Below, one piece after another: positions 6,551 through 12,240 of a stretch of 23,651 bases of DNA. The stretch comes from CAZYBG01 sp964645155 (GTDB lineage Bacteria > Pseudomonadota > Alphaproteobacteria > Rhodobacterales > Rhodobacteraceae), in contig CAZYBG010000043.1 of the NCBI GenBank assembly GCA_964645155.1, forward strand, positions 1-23,651, given 5' to 3'. A model generated the notes under the pieces. The model searched no databases and was not told where the DNA came from. It saw only the letters and a list, made by a program, of their open reading frames with translations. A program made the translations under genes and the position numbers. Every line of letters starts with the position of its first letter. The first letter of the stretch is position 1.

Positions 6551-7431
6551 GCCCGCGCGACGCCAAGGACGAGATCGAGGACAGTTCGGCCCCGCTGATC
6601 GAGCATCTGGCCGAGTTGCGGACGCGGCTCATCTACTCGGTAATCGCCTTCCTTGTCGCGATGGTGCTCTGCTTCACCGTCTGGAACCCGATCTTCAACT
6701 TCACCACCCAGCCGATCTGCGATGCCCTGCAGGAGCGCGGGCAGGATTGCCAGCTGATCCTCATCAAGGTGCAGGAGGGCTTCTTCGTCGCCGTCTCGAT
6801 CTCGTTCTTCGGCGGCTTCCTGCTGTCGTTCCCGGTCATCGCCTACCAGCTCTGGCGCTTCGTCGCGCCCGGCCTCTACCGCTCCGAGAAGAACGCGTTC
6901 CTGCCGTTCCTGCTGGCCTCTCCGCTGATGTTCTTCCTCGGCGCGGGCTTCGCGTTCTACGTGGTGATCCCGCTCGCCTTCGACTTCTTCCTCGGTTTCC
7001 AGCAGATCGGGTCGCTCACGGCCGACGCCCCGGTCGACGGCGTGGGCGGGCTTGCCGAGGCGGGCATCCTGTTCCAGGGCTCGGTGCAGGAATACCTCTC
7101 GCTCACGATCAAGTTCGTCGTCGCCTTCGGGCTCTGCTTCCAGCTTCCGGTGCTGCTCACGCTGATGGGCAAGGCCGGGCTCGTCTCGGCCAAGGGCCTG
7201 GGCGACATGCGCAAGTACGCCATTCTCGGAATTCTCGTCCTCGCCGCCATCGCGACACCTCCCGACGTCGTCAGCCAGGTGATCCTGTTCAGCGCCGTCT
7301 ACAGCCTCTACGAGATCTCGATCCTGCTGGTCCGGCGCGTCGAGAAGAAGCGCGAGGCAGAACTGCGCGCCCAGGGCCTCTGGTTCGACGACGAGGAGGA
7401 GCAGGCCGACGAGGAGGCCGGCCGCGCATGA
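6547..7431 (+). CDS. tatC: Sec-independent translocase subunit TatC
   Basis: TatC is the six-helix core of the twin-arginine translocase and binds signal peptides. The 294-residue product starts with the conserved cytoplasmic block LIEHLAELRTRLIYS, then has helices near 29-48, 76-98, 117-145, 190-210 and a late pair after the ATPPDVVSQ motif, matching the family. At the buried polar site where E. coli TatC has Glu170, this protein has Gln199 (CFQLPVLL), a common replacement in relatives. The C-terminus is acidic (FDDEEEQADEEA). The start overlaps the tatB stop by 4 bases, and its own stop overlaps the next start by 4 bases. Confidence 0.96.
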   Translation: MSPRDAKDEIEDSSAPLIEHLAELRTRLIYSVIAFLVAMVLCFTVWNPIFNFTTQPICDALQERGQDCQLILIKVQEGFFVAVSISFFGGFLLSFPVIAYQLWRFVAPGLYRSEKNAFLPFLLASPLMFFLGAGFAFYVVIPLAFDFFLGFQQIGSLTADAPVDGVGGLAEAGILFQGSVQEYLSLTIKFVVAFGLCFQLPVLLTLMGKAGLVSAKGLGDMRKYAILGILVLAAIATPPDVVSQVILFSAVYSLYEISILLVRRVEKKREAELRAQGLWFDDEEEQADEEAGRA

Positions 7432-8294
7432 GCGAGGCCGCAGAGGGGGCCGCGGCGCTGGCCCGGATCACCGCGGCGCTGGAGCGGCTGGCCCCGGCGC
7501 CGATCCCGGCGCCCGACTTCGCCGCCGCCGAGGCCTTCGTCTGGCATGTCGGCCCCGACCGGCTCGTGCCCGTCCCCGAGGTGAACCGCGTGGCGCTGCG
7601 GCTTCTCGTCGGCATCGACCGGGCGCGCGACACGCTTCTTGCCAACACCCGCCAGTTCGCGCGCGGCCTGCCCGCCAACAATGCGCTGCTCTGGGGCGCG
7701 CGGGGCATGGGCAAGTCCTCGCTCGTCAAGGCGGTGCATGCCGCGGTGCGGGCGGAGGGGCACGACCTGAAGCTGGTCGAGCTCTCGCGCGAGGACCTGC
7801 CGTCGATCACCCGCCTCCTCGGCCAGCTCCGCGCGGCCGCCGGGCACCGCTTCCTCATGTTCTGCGACGATCTGTCGTTCAGCCACGACGACCAGCACTA
7901 CAAGGCGCTGAAGGCCGTCCTCGACGGCGGGGTCGAGGGCCGGCCCGCGAACGTCGTCTTCTACGCCACCTCGAACCGCCGGCACCTGATGCCACGCGAC
8001 ATGATCGAGAACGAACGCTCGACCGCGATCAATCCCTCCGAGGCGGTGGAGGAGAAGGTGTCGCTCTCCGACCGCTTCGGCCTCTGGCTCGGCTTCCATC
8101 CCTGCGGGCAGGAGGAGTTCCTGGCCATGGTGCGGGGCTATTGCGCCGCCTTCGGCATCGCCGTCGATGACGCGACGCTGCATGCCGAGGCGGTCGAATG
8201 GTACACCACGCGCGGCGCCCGGTCGGGCCGGGTCGCCTGGCAGTTCGTCACCGATCTCGCCGGGCGCCTCGGGGTGCCGCTTGCGCCGCACTGA
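7428..8294 (+). CDS. DUF815-family AAA ATPase
   Basis: A 288-residue P-loop ATPase of the DUF815 family. Walker A is GARGMGKSS (90-98), and Walker B is FLMFCDDLSF (142-151) with two acidic residues. The sensor region FYATSNRRHLMPRDM and the block EKVSLSDRFGLWLGFHPC are diagnostic of the family, as is the late ARSGRVAWQF block. The biological role of DUF815 ATPases is not established. The ATG at 7428 overlaps the tatC stop (ATGA), so translation is coupled to tatC; this suggests co-expression with the Tat machinery but does not prove a role in export. Confidence 0.9.
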   Translation: MSEAAEGAAALARITAALERLAPAPIPAPDFAAAEAFVWHVGPDRLVPVPEVNRVALRLLVGIDRARDTLLANTRQFARGLPANNALLWGARGMGKSSLVKAVHAAVRAEGHDLKLVELSREDLPSITRLLGQLRAAAGHRFLMFCDDLSFSHDDQHYKALKAVLDGGVEGRPANVVFYATSNRRHLMPRDMIENERSTAINPSEAVEEKVSLSDRFGLWLGFHPCGQEEFLAMVRGYCAAFGIAVDDATLHAEAVEWYTTRGARSGRVAWQFVTDLAGRLGVPLAPH

Positions 8295-8339
8295 GGGGCC
8301 CGTACCATGGGACGGTGCCGAGGGGCGGTGCCGAAGACG

Positions 8340-8359
8340 GGCGGGCTCAGTAGCCCGCC
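8340..8359. terminator. Hairpin between convergent DUF815 and entericidin genes
   Basis: GGCGGGCT (8340-8347) pairs perfectly with AGCCCGCC (8352-8359) around a CAGT loop. It lies 45 bp after the DUF815 stop and overlaps the stop codon of the opposing small lipoprotein gene. There is no T-tract, but position and symmetry suit a bidirectional terminator. Confidence 0.45.
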
Positions 8360-8490
8360 TGCGCCTCCTGGCTCTCCTGGCTGATCGCCGCGCCGGCGCT
8401 CTGGATGTCCTGGCCGGCACCCTCGACGGTCTCGCAGGCGGCAAGCACCAGCAGCGTCAGGGCAAGAAGGGCGGGGCGGCTCGTCATCAT
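8347..8490 (-). CDS. Entericidin EcnA/B-family small lipoprotein
   Basis: A 47-residue lipoprotein precursor: a basic start (MMTSRP), a hydrophobic stretch ALLALTLLVLAAC with a lipobox (LAAC, Cys19), then the entericidin-type mature part ETVEGAGQDIQSAGAAISQ. Entericidins are envelope lipoproteins; in E. coli entericidin B is stress-induced and linked to a toxin/antidote function in stationary phase, while the role in alphaproteobacteria is less clear. ATG at 8490 is chosen (GGAG at 8499-8502 precedes it); ATG at 8487 is equally possible. A longer upstream extension in this frame has no signal peptide logic and is rejected. A GGAAC-N16-CGTT promoter match lies just upstream. Confidence 0.85.
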   Translation of the reverse strand: MMTSRPALLALTLLVLAACETVEGAGQDIQSAGAAISQESQEAQAGY

Positions 8491-8527
8491 CGGTCTCTGC
8501 TCCGTGGTCTTTGGTTTCTGCGCACCG

Positions 8528-8552
8528 AACGCGCCATAGGGCGGCTGGTTCC
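8528..8552 (-). promoter_or_regulatory. EcfG-type (general stress sigma) promoter of the entericidin gene
   Basis: Read on the minus strand, GGAAC (8552-8548) is followed by 16 bases and CGTT (8531-8528). This exactly fits the GGAAC-N16/17-CGTT consensus of the alphaproteobacterial EcfG general stress sigma factor. The expected transcript start, near 8521, leaves a leader of about 30 nt with the GGAG site before the ATG at 8490. Use by EcfG is an inference. Confidence 0.5.
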
Positions 8553-8773
8553 GGCCCGCCGTGTCGCCCCGCCGTGCCGGTCGTCGGCGCAAGCGCGGGA
8601 ATCGGCCGCCGCTGCCGCGGCCGGCCCGCGCCGGGGCGCCCCGAACTGCCCCAGCGTCAACGTGCACTGGGGCCTGCGGCAATCATCCGTGAATATCGCG
8701 TCAATTCGGCGGGCCCGCCGCCGGCCCGCTTGAGCGCTGCCGGCAACCGGGCAAACATTCCCCCATCCCGATA

Positions 8774-8787
8774 CCGGAACGTTCCGG
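8774..8787. promoter_or_regulatory. Perfect 14-bp palindrome
   Basis: CCGGAACGTTCCGG is fully self-complementary. It stands alone in the gene-poor region, about 240 bp upstream of the entericidin promoter match. A dimeric regulator site is possible; no target gene is obvious. Confidence 0.3.
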
Positions 8788-8829
8788 CGGGCCCGGAGGT
8801 GGCGGCGATGAAAGCGGCTGAGGTGCAGA

Positions 8830-8892
8830 AGGCAGGCTCGACAGGCGGCGCCCGTCGCGGCGCCGTGCCGGCCCGGCCCGCGCAGCCTGCCT
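8830..8892. repeat. Nested inverted repeat (9-bp outer arms, GGCGCC inner arms)
   Basis: AGGCAGGCT (8830-8838) and AGCCTGCCT (8884-8892) are perfect inverted repeats 45 bases apart. Inside, GGCGCC at 8847-8852 and 8859-8864 can pair across a 6-base loop. Together they could fold as a two-level hairpin in RNA from either strand. Confidence 0.4.
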
Positions 8893-9009
8893 CCGGCCCG
8901 GATCGGGCGAAGGGCCCCCTTTTCGGGGCAAGATCAGGGCGACCCGACGGCGCGTCAAGGTCCTCGCCGCGCCATCCGGCCTGCCCGTTCCTCGCCGTGC
9001 GCTGCTTGG

Positions 9010-9192
9010 GCGCATGGTCCACGATGCGCAATTGCCCCGAAGATCCTGGTACGACCAGCCCATTTTCATCACGCAGGGGCGTGCATCGGGATCCGTGGCC
9101 GCGCCTGGAGTGGCGTCGGCGCACGGCGAGAGCCATGGGGGAACCAGTGGTGGTGTGACCCCCCATGTTGCGGGAGCTCCGTGTTTCGGAGC
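9010..9192 (+). other. Candidate structured RNA (four successive hairpins)
   Basis: Hairpins in order: GCGCAT/ATGCGC (9010-9029), CTGGT/ACCAG with an ACG loop (9046-9058), CATGGGGG/CCCCCATG (9134-9141 with 9160-9167) enclosing a possible ACCA/TGGT helix, and GCTCCG/CGGAGC with loop TGTTT (9176-9192). A perfect 12-bp hairpin at 9280-9312 follows. The orientation is unproven; plus is given only because the series could end at that last hairpin. No known RNA family was recognised. Confidence 0.3.
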
Positions 9193-9279
9193 GCCAGAGG
9201 CCCGCGCTTTGGTCGGTGCGGGGGCGTGTGCTGCCCTCGCGCCGGCCGGTCGGTGAAGCTCCCCTTCGCAGGCCAACCC

Positions 9280-9312
9280 GCGCCCCCTCGCTCATCCCCA
9301 GCGAGGGGGCGC
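9280..9312 (-). terminator. Strong 12-bp hairpin after the winged-helix/TPR regulator gene
   Basis: GCGCCCCCTCGC (9280-9291) pairs perfectly with GCGAGGGGGCGC (9301-9312) around a 9-base loop. It lies 38 bp beyond the stop codon of the minus-strand regulator gene, where a terminator is expected. No T-run follows on either strand, so it may be a 3' stabiliser, or the end of a plus-strand RNA instead. Confidence 0.5.
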
Positions 9313-9350
9313 ATCCTTGCCGTCCGAGGAGCGGTGGCGCGCCGTGCCGG

Positions 9351-10982
9351 TCAGAGCAGCTTGCGCGCCTGGCCGAGCAGCCCGGTCCGGCGCAGCGTCG
9401 CGACCGGGTAGGCGGGATCCTCGATCATCCGCAGAAGCGTGAAGCCTGGCTCGATCCGCGCGAGCTTTTCGGCCGCGCCCGCCGCGCGGGCGAGATCGTC
9501 CTTCGAGGCATAGAGCGGGATCAGGAAGCGGTAGGCCGGGCGGAACGAGGGCGAGGCCTGCAGCACCGCCTCGGCCGAGGCGATCCCCTCGTCGAGCCGC
9601 CCGGTCGCGACGCAGGAGACGAAGTGGTGCGCGTCCCACCAGTGCCGGAACGTCGAGCGCGACGCGAAGGCGCGGGCGCGCGCCGAAAGCTGATAGGCAT
9701 CCTCGTCGTCGCCGGCGAGCATCCGGGCCACCGCCATGGCCTGCATCGCGAAGGGGTTGCGCGGGTCGCGGCCCAGCGCCTGGCCCGCGGTGCTGGCCGA
9801 GGTTCCGACGTCGCGGAACATCATGCCGCGGGTATGCGCGACCAGCCCCGCGACCGTCGGGTTGTGGCGGCTGCGTTCCATCGCGTAGGCGGTCAGCGCG
9901 TCGGCCATCTCGCGCAGCTCGGGCGACTGCTTCTGCGACAGCTCGATCGACTTGACCATCTGCAGAAGGCCGCGCCAGGCCAGGAAGACGCTGTTCTCCT
10001 CGACCTCGAAGGCCTCGGCCAGCAGCTTGTCGGCCTCGTCCATCTGCGCGCGGTCGAAGCTGAACATCTTGTGCAGCGCAAGCTGGCCGAGCGCGGTGGA
10101 GCGGCGGAGCGTCCGGTTGCGCGCCACGACATGCGGGATCTGCCCGACGGCGATCTCGGCGGCCTCGAACGCCACCTCCGCCACCGCGGCGCTTTCGACG
10201 AGCGACGTCGCCGTGCCGGTCAGGCGCAGGTCGCGGCTGTAGAGCACGCGGCCCGACTGCACATGCATCACCCGCACGAAGGCGAGGCAGATGCCGTTGT
10301 CCTCGATCACCTCGCAGGCGACGTCGAGGTCGGGCACCAGCCCCGCCCGCTCGGGCGGCGGGTCGGCCGCGACCTGCCAGGTCGGCACGTGGTCCGAGAT
10401 GCCCTCGGCGATCCGCGAGGCGATGATGCCGGCCACCAGCCCGCTGCGCGAGCCCGGCGGCGAGGCGGTGCCCCAGCGGATCGTCAGCGGCGTCTCGGCG
10501 GCGGGCGCGGGCGGCTCGGCCGCCTCGGCCGCGGCGCGGGGGGGCGAAGGCGCCACGGGACGCAGCGAGGCGAGCCAGTCGCGGAACGCCCGGTCGCGGA
10601 TCGGCAGCCCGTCGAGGAAGTCCTCGCCCTCCCCGGCCGCGCCGTCGACCACGATCCGCGCGGGGTCGAGCCCGATCCAGCGCCGGTCGGCCTGCAGCAC
10701 CTCGGCGAACGGGCCGAGCGCCTTCCTGACATCGACGAGGCATTGCCGCAGGCTGCCGGCCGATTGCTGCGGGCTGCGGTCGCTCCACAGCCGCTCCTCG
10801 ACCCAGCGCCGGGTGCGGCGGTGTTCGGGCGAAAGCGCGAGCAGCGCGAGCAGCGCCTGCGACTTCTGCGACCGCGGCGTCAGGTCCTCGCCCGAGGGGC
10901 CGGTCGCCGACAGGTCCCTGCGCACGGTGATCGTGACGCGGGGGCCCGGCGTCGTCGGGGCCAGATCGAGCGTCTCGGTCAT
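9351..10982 (-). CDS. SARP/CadC-like winged-helix regulator with TPR region
   Basis: A 543-residue soluble protein. Residues ~35-110 look like the SARP/OmpR-type winged-helix DNA-binding domain (LTPRSQKSQALLALLAL, RRWVEERLWSDRSPQQSAGSLRQCLVDVRKALG). Residues ~175-280 form an alpha/beta region like that found between the DNA-binding domain and repeats of CadC/adenylate-cyclase-associated proteins (GLVAGIIASRIAEGISDHVPTWQV). From ~290 to the end there are helical TPR-like repeats (FDRAQMDEADKLLAEAFEV, ASAEAVLQASPSFRPAYRFL). It probably binds DNA and senses a protein or ligand through the repeats. No membrane helix is present. It is divergent from the PAP2-like gene with a 178-bp gap, so it is the obvious candidate regulator of that gene. 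ATG at 10982 has only a weak ribosome binding site. Confidence 0.78.
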   Translation of the reverse strand: MTETLDLAPTTPGPRVTITVRRDLSATGPSGEDLTPRSQKSQALLALLALSPEHRRTRRWVEERLWSDRSPQQSAGSLRQCLVDVRKALGPFAEVLQADRRWIGLDPARIVVDGAAGEGEDFLDGLPIRDRAFRDWLASLRPVAPSPPRAAAEAAEPPAPAAETPLTIRWGTASPPGSRSGLVAGIIASRIAEGISDHVPTWQVAADPPPERAGLVPDLDVACEVIEDNGICLAFVRVMHVQSGRVLYSRDLRLTGTATSLVESAAVAEVAFEAAEIAVGQIPHVVARNRTLRRSTALGQLALHKMFSFDRAQMDEADKLLAEAFEVEENSVFLAWRGLLQMVKSIELSQKQSPELREMADALTAYAMERSRHNPTVAGLVAHTRGMMFRDVGTSASTAGQALGRDPRNPFAMQAMAVARMLAGDDEDAYQLSARARAFASRSTFRHWWDAHHFVSCVATGRLDEGIASAEAVLQASPSFRPAYRFLIPLYASKDDLARAAGAAEKLARIEPGFTLLRMIEDPAYPVATLRRTGLLGQARKLL

Positions 10983-11101
10983 CGGCGGCCGTTCATCGAG
11001 GGGTGCGCATGATCTCTAGCATCCGCGCTGCCGGCGCTTCCAGCGATTTCGCCCCCAACGTGAAAAGAGCGCCAAAAGCCTCCGCCGGCCCGAACTAGAT
11101 T

Positions 11102-11131
11102 TTGACCTTTCCGTTCGGCAGGCCGAATAGT
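11102..11131 (+). promoter_or_regulatory. Possible promoter of the VEG-repeat PAP2 gene
   Basis: TTGACC (11102-11107) and AATAGT (11126-11131) are 18 bases apart, matching the housekeeping consensus at 5 of 6 and 4 of 6 positions, and lie 30 bp before the start codon in the divergent gap with the regulator gene. The surrounding bases are AT-richer than the neighbourhood. Confidence 0.35.
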
Positions 11132-11160
11132 CGGCGGCAGGCTTCGGGGGAGTGGCGAAG

Positions 11161-12219
11161 ATGGGTGTCGAGGGCGTCGAAGGTGTGGAAGGGGTCGAGG
11201 GCGTCGAGGGGGTCGAAGGTGTCGAGGGGGTCGAGGGCCGCCGCGGCGGCGGGTCGGCCGGCCTTGTCGGGCGGGCGCTGATCGCCACCCGCGACGGCAT
11301 CGCGCGGGGCTGGACCGGCGGGCATCCCCCGGCGGTCGACTATGCGGTGCCCGGCGGCTGGGACGCGTTCCGCCGCATGGGCGGGCGGCCGCGCGCCAAT
11401 GTCCTCGACTACGAGTTCGACCGGATCGCGGCGATCGACCTGACCGGCCCGACAAGCGCCGACGTGACCGGGCTGGTCGCCGGCGCCGCGCCGGTCGTGA
11501 CGCTGGTGCGGCCGGCGTTCGACGATGCCTTCCTCGACGACCAGCTGCCCTACCTGCGCACCTATGCCGACCTCAGGATCGACCGGCTGCCCGAGATCCT
11601 CGCGCAGCGCGACGACGTGCTGAGCTTCTTCGCCGCGCAGGCCTATCTCGACCGCGACGCGACCAAGCGGACGCTCGAGATCATGCTCGCCACGCTCCGC
11701 CTCGTCGGGCGCATCGAGATGCGGCTCAAGCTGCACTTCGACCTGCCGCGCCCGGTCACGACCACCGACGAACTGCAGCCGGTGATCCAGACGCCGGCGC
11801 ATGGCGCCTGGCCGAGCGGCCACGCGACCGAGGCGTTCGCGACCGCGGTCGTCTTCGCCGCGCTGAAGGCCGGTGGGCCGGTCGATGCGCGCGACGAGGT
11901 CGCCGCGCGCAGCCTGCCGATGCGGCTTGCCGAGCGCATCGCGATGAACCGGACCATCGCCGGGATGCACTATCCGTCCGACAGCATGGCCGGCGCGATC
12001 TCCGGCATCGCGCTGGGCGAGCTGGTGGTCAACTTCCTCTCGGGGCAGCCGAAGACGCCGACCTACGCCTTCGACGGCAGCGCCTTCACCGGCGACTTCG
12101 ACCTTCCCGCGCTCGAGGCGCAGCTGGCCGCGACGGCCGGCACCGCGGCGCTCGCCGCCGCGCCGCCGCTGCTCGACAGCCTCTGGAAGGTCGCCGTGGA
12201 CGAGTGGCCGCGGCCCTGA
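11161..12219 (+). CDS. PAP2 / vanadium-haloperoxidase-like enzyme with an N-terminal (VEG)8 repeat
   Basis: A 352-residue protein with the full acid phosphatase/vanadium haloperoxidase signature: K190-x6-R197-P198 (KLHFDLPRP), P218-S219-G220-H221, and R264-x5-H270-x3-D274 (NRTIAGMHYPSD; the usual Ser before Arg is Asn). These residues bind phosphate or vanadate; whether it hydrolyses phosphate esters or oxidises halides cannot be decided. There is no signal peptide and no clear membrane helix set, so it appears soluble and cytoplasmic. After MG come eight perfect V-E-G repeats (residues 3-26), then RRGGG, probably a flexible acidic leader. ATG at 11161 is chosen because GGGGGAG (11146-11152) precedes it by 8 bases; a GTG at 11152 is possible. 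It diverges from the TPR regulator and converges with the subtilase. Confidence 0.85.
   Translation: MGVEGVEGVEGVEGVEGVEGVEGVEGRRGGGSAGLVGRALIATRDGIARGWTGGHPPAVDYAVPGGWDAFRRMGGRPRANVLDYEFDRIAAIDLTGPTSADVTGLVAGAAPVVTLVRPAFDDAFLDDQLPYLRTYADLRIDRLPEILAQRDDVLSFFAAQAYLDRDATKRTLEIMLATLRLVGRIEMRLKLHFDLPRPVTTTDELQPVIQTPAHGAWPSGHATEAFATAVVFAALKAGGPVDARDEVAARSLPMRLAERIAMNRTIAGMHYPSDSMAGAISGIALGELVVNFLSGQPKTPTYAFDGSAFTGDFDLPALEAQLAATAGTAALAAAPPLLDSLWKVAVDEWPRP
11167..11238 (+). repeat. Eight tandem 9-bp units encoding Val-Glu-Gly
   Basis: Eight head-to-tail 9-bp units of the form GTSGARGGN. All differences between units fall at third codon positions and are synonymous, so every unit encodes VEG. This supports translation in this frame and selection on the peptide. 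Unit gain or loss by slippage would stay in frame. Confidence 0.92.
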
Positions 12220-12240
12220 TCCCGCCCTGAGCGGGATCAG
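12216..12240. terminator. Bidirectional hairpin containing both convergent stop codons
   Basis: CTGATCCCGC (12216-12225) pairs perfectly with GCGGGATCAG (12231-12240) around CCTGA. The left arm holds the TGA of the PAP2-like gene (12217-12219); the right arm holds the reverse-strand TGA of the subtilase (12237-12239). It is the strongest convergent terminator-like structure in the window, though without a T-run. Confidence 0.65.

Larger units (their letters stand above)
8553..9279. other. Gene-poor region with clustered inverted repeats
   Basis: No reading frame here has a recognisable protein, signal sequence or convincing ribosome binding site; the long frames seen on both strands are Arg/Pro/Gly/Ala-rich, as expected for chance frames in GC-rich DNA. 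Inverted repeats are frequent: a perfect 14-bp palindrome at 8774-8787, a nested pair at 8830-8892, GCCCG/CGGGC at 8896-8908, GCCCC/GGGGC at 8914-8929, and four hairpins between 9010 and 9192. No tRNA, tmRNA, RNase P or SRP RNA signature was recognised. It may carry a non-coding RNA, operators, or the remains of a lost gene. Confidence 0.5.

Noticed and set aside
6216..7428. Long plus-strand frame over tatB, tatC and into DUF815
   Set aside because: Its first part is out of frame with tatB and tatC and is Arg/Pro-rich; only the last 288 codons (from 7428) are the real DUF815 gene.
8701..9295. Minus-strand frames in the gene-poor region as possible genes
   Set aside because: No homology recognised, no ribosome binding site, Arg/Pro/Gly/Ala bias, and overlapping frames on both strands are equally long.
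8491..9350. tRNA, tmRNA, RNase P or SRP RNA in the long intergenic region
   Set aside because: No cloverleaf with TTCGA-type loop, no tag-peptide frame, and no conserved RNase P or SRP core sequence was found.
9165..11012. 615-codon open frame on the plus strand
   Set aside because: It is antisense to the winged-helix/TPR regulator, with biased composition typical of shadow frames in GC-rich DNA and no domain.
11016..11300. Minus-strand frame encoding Ser-Thr-Pro repeats opposite the VEG repeat
   Set aside because: It is simply the reverse complement of the 9-bp repeat; third-position variation is synonymous in the plus-strand VEG frame, which has the ribosome site and a full domain downstream.
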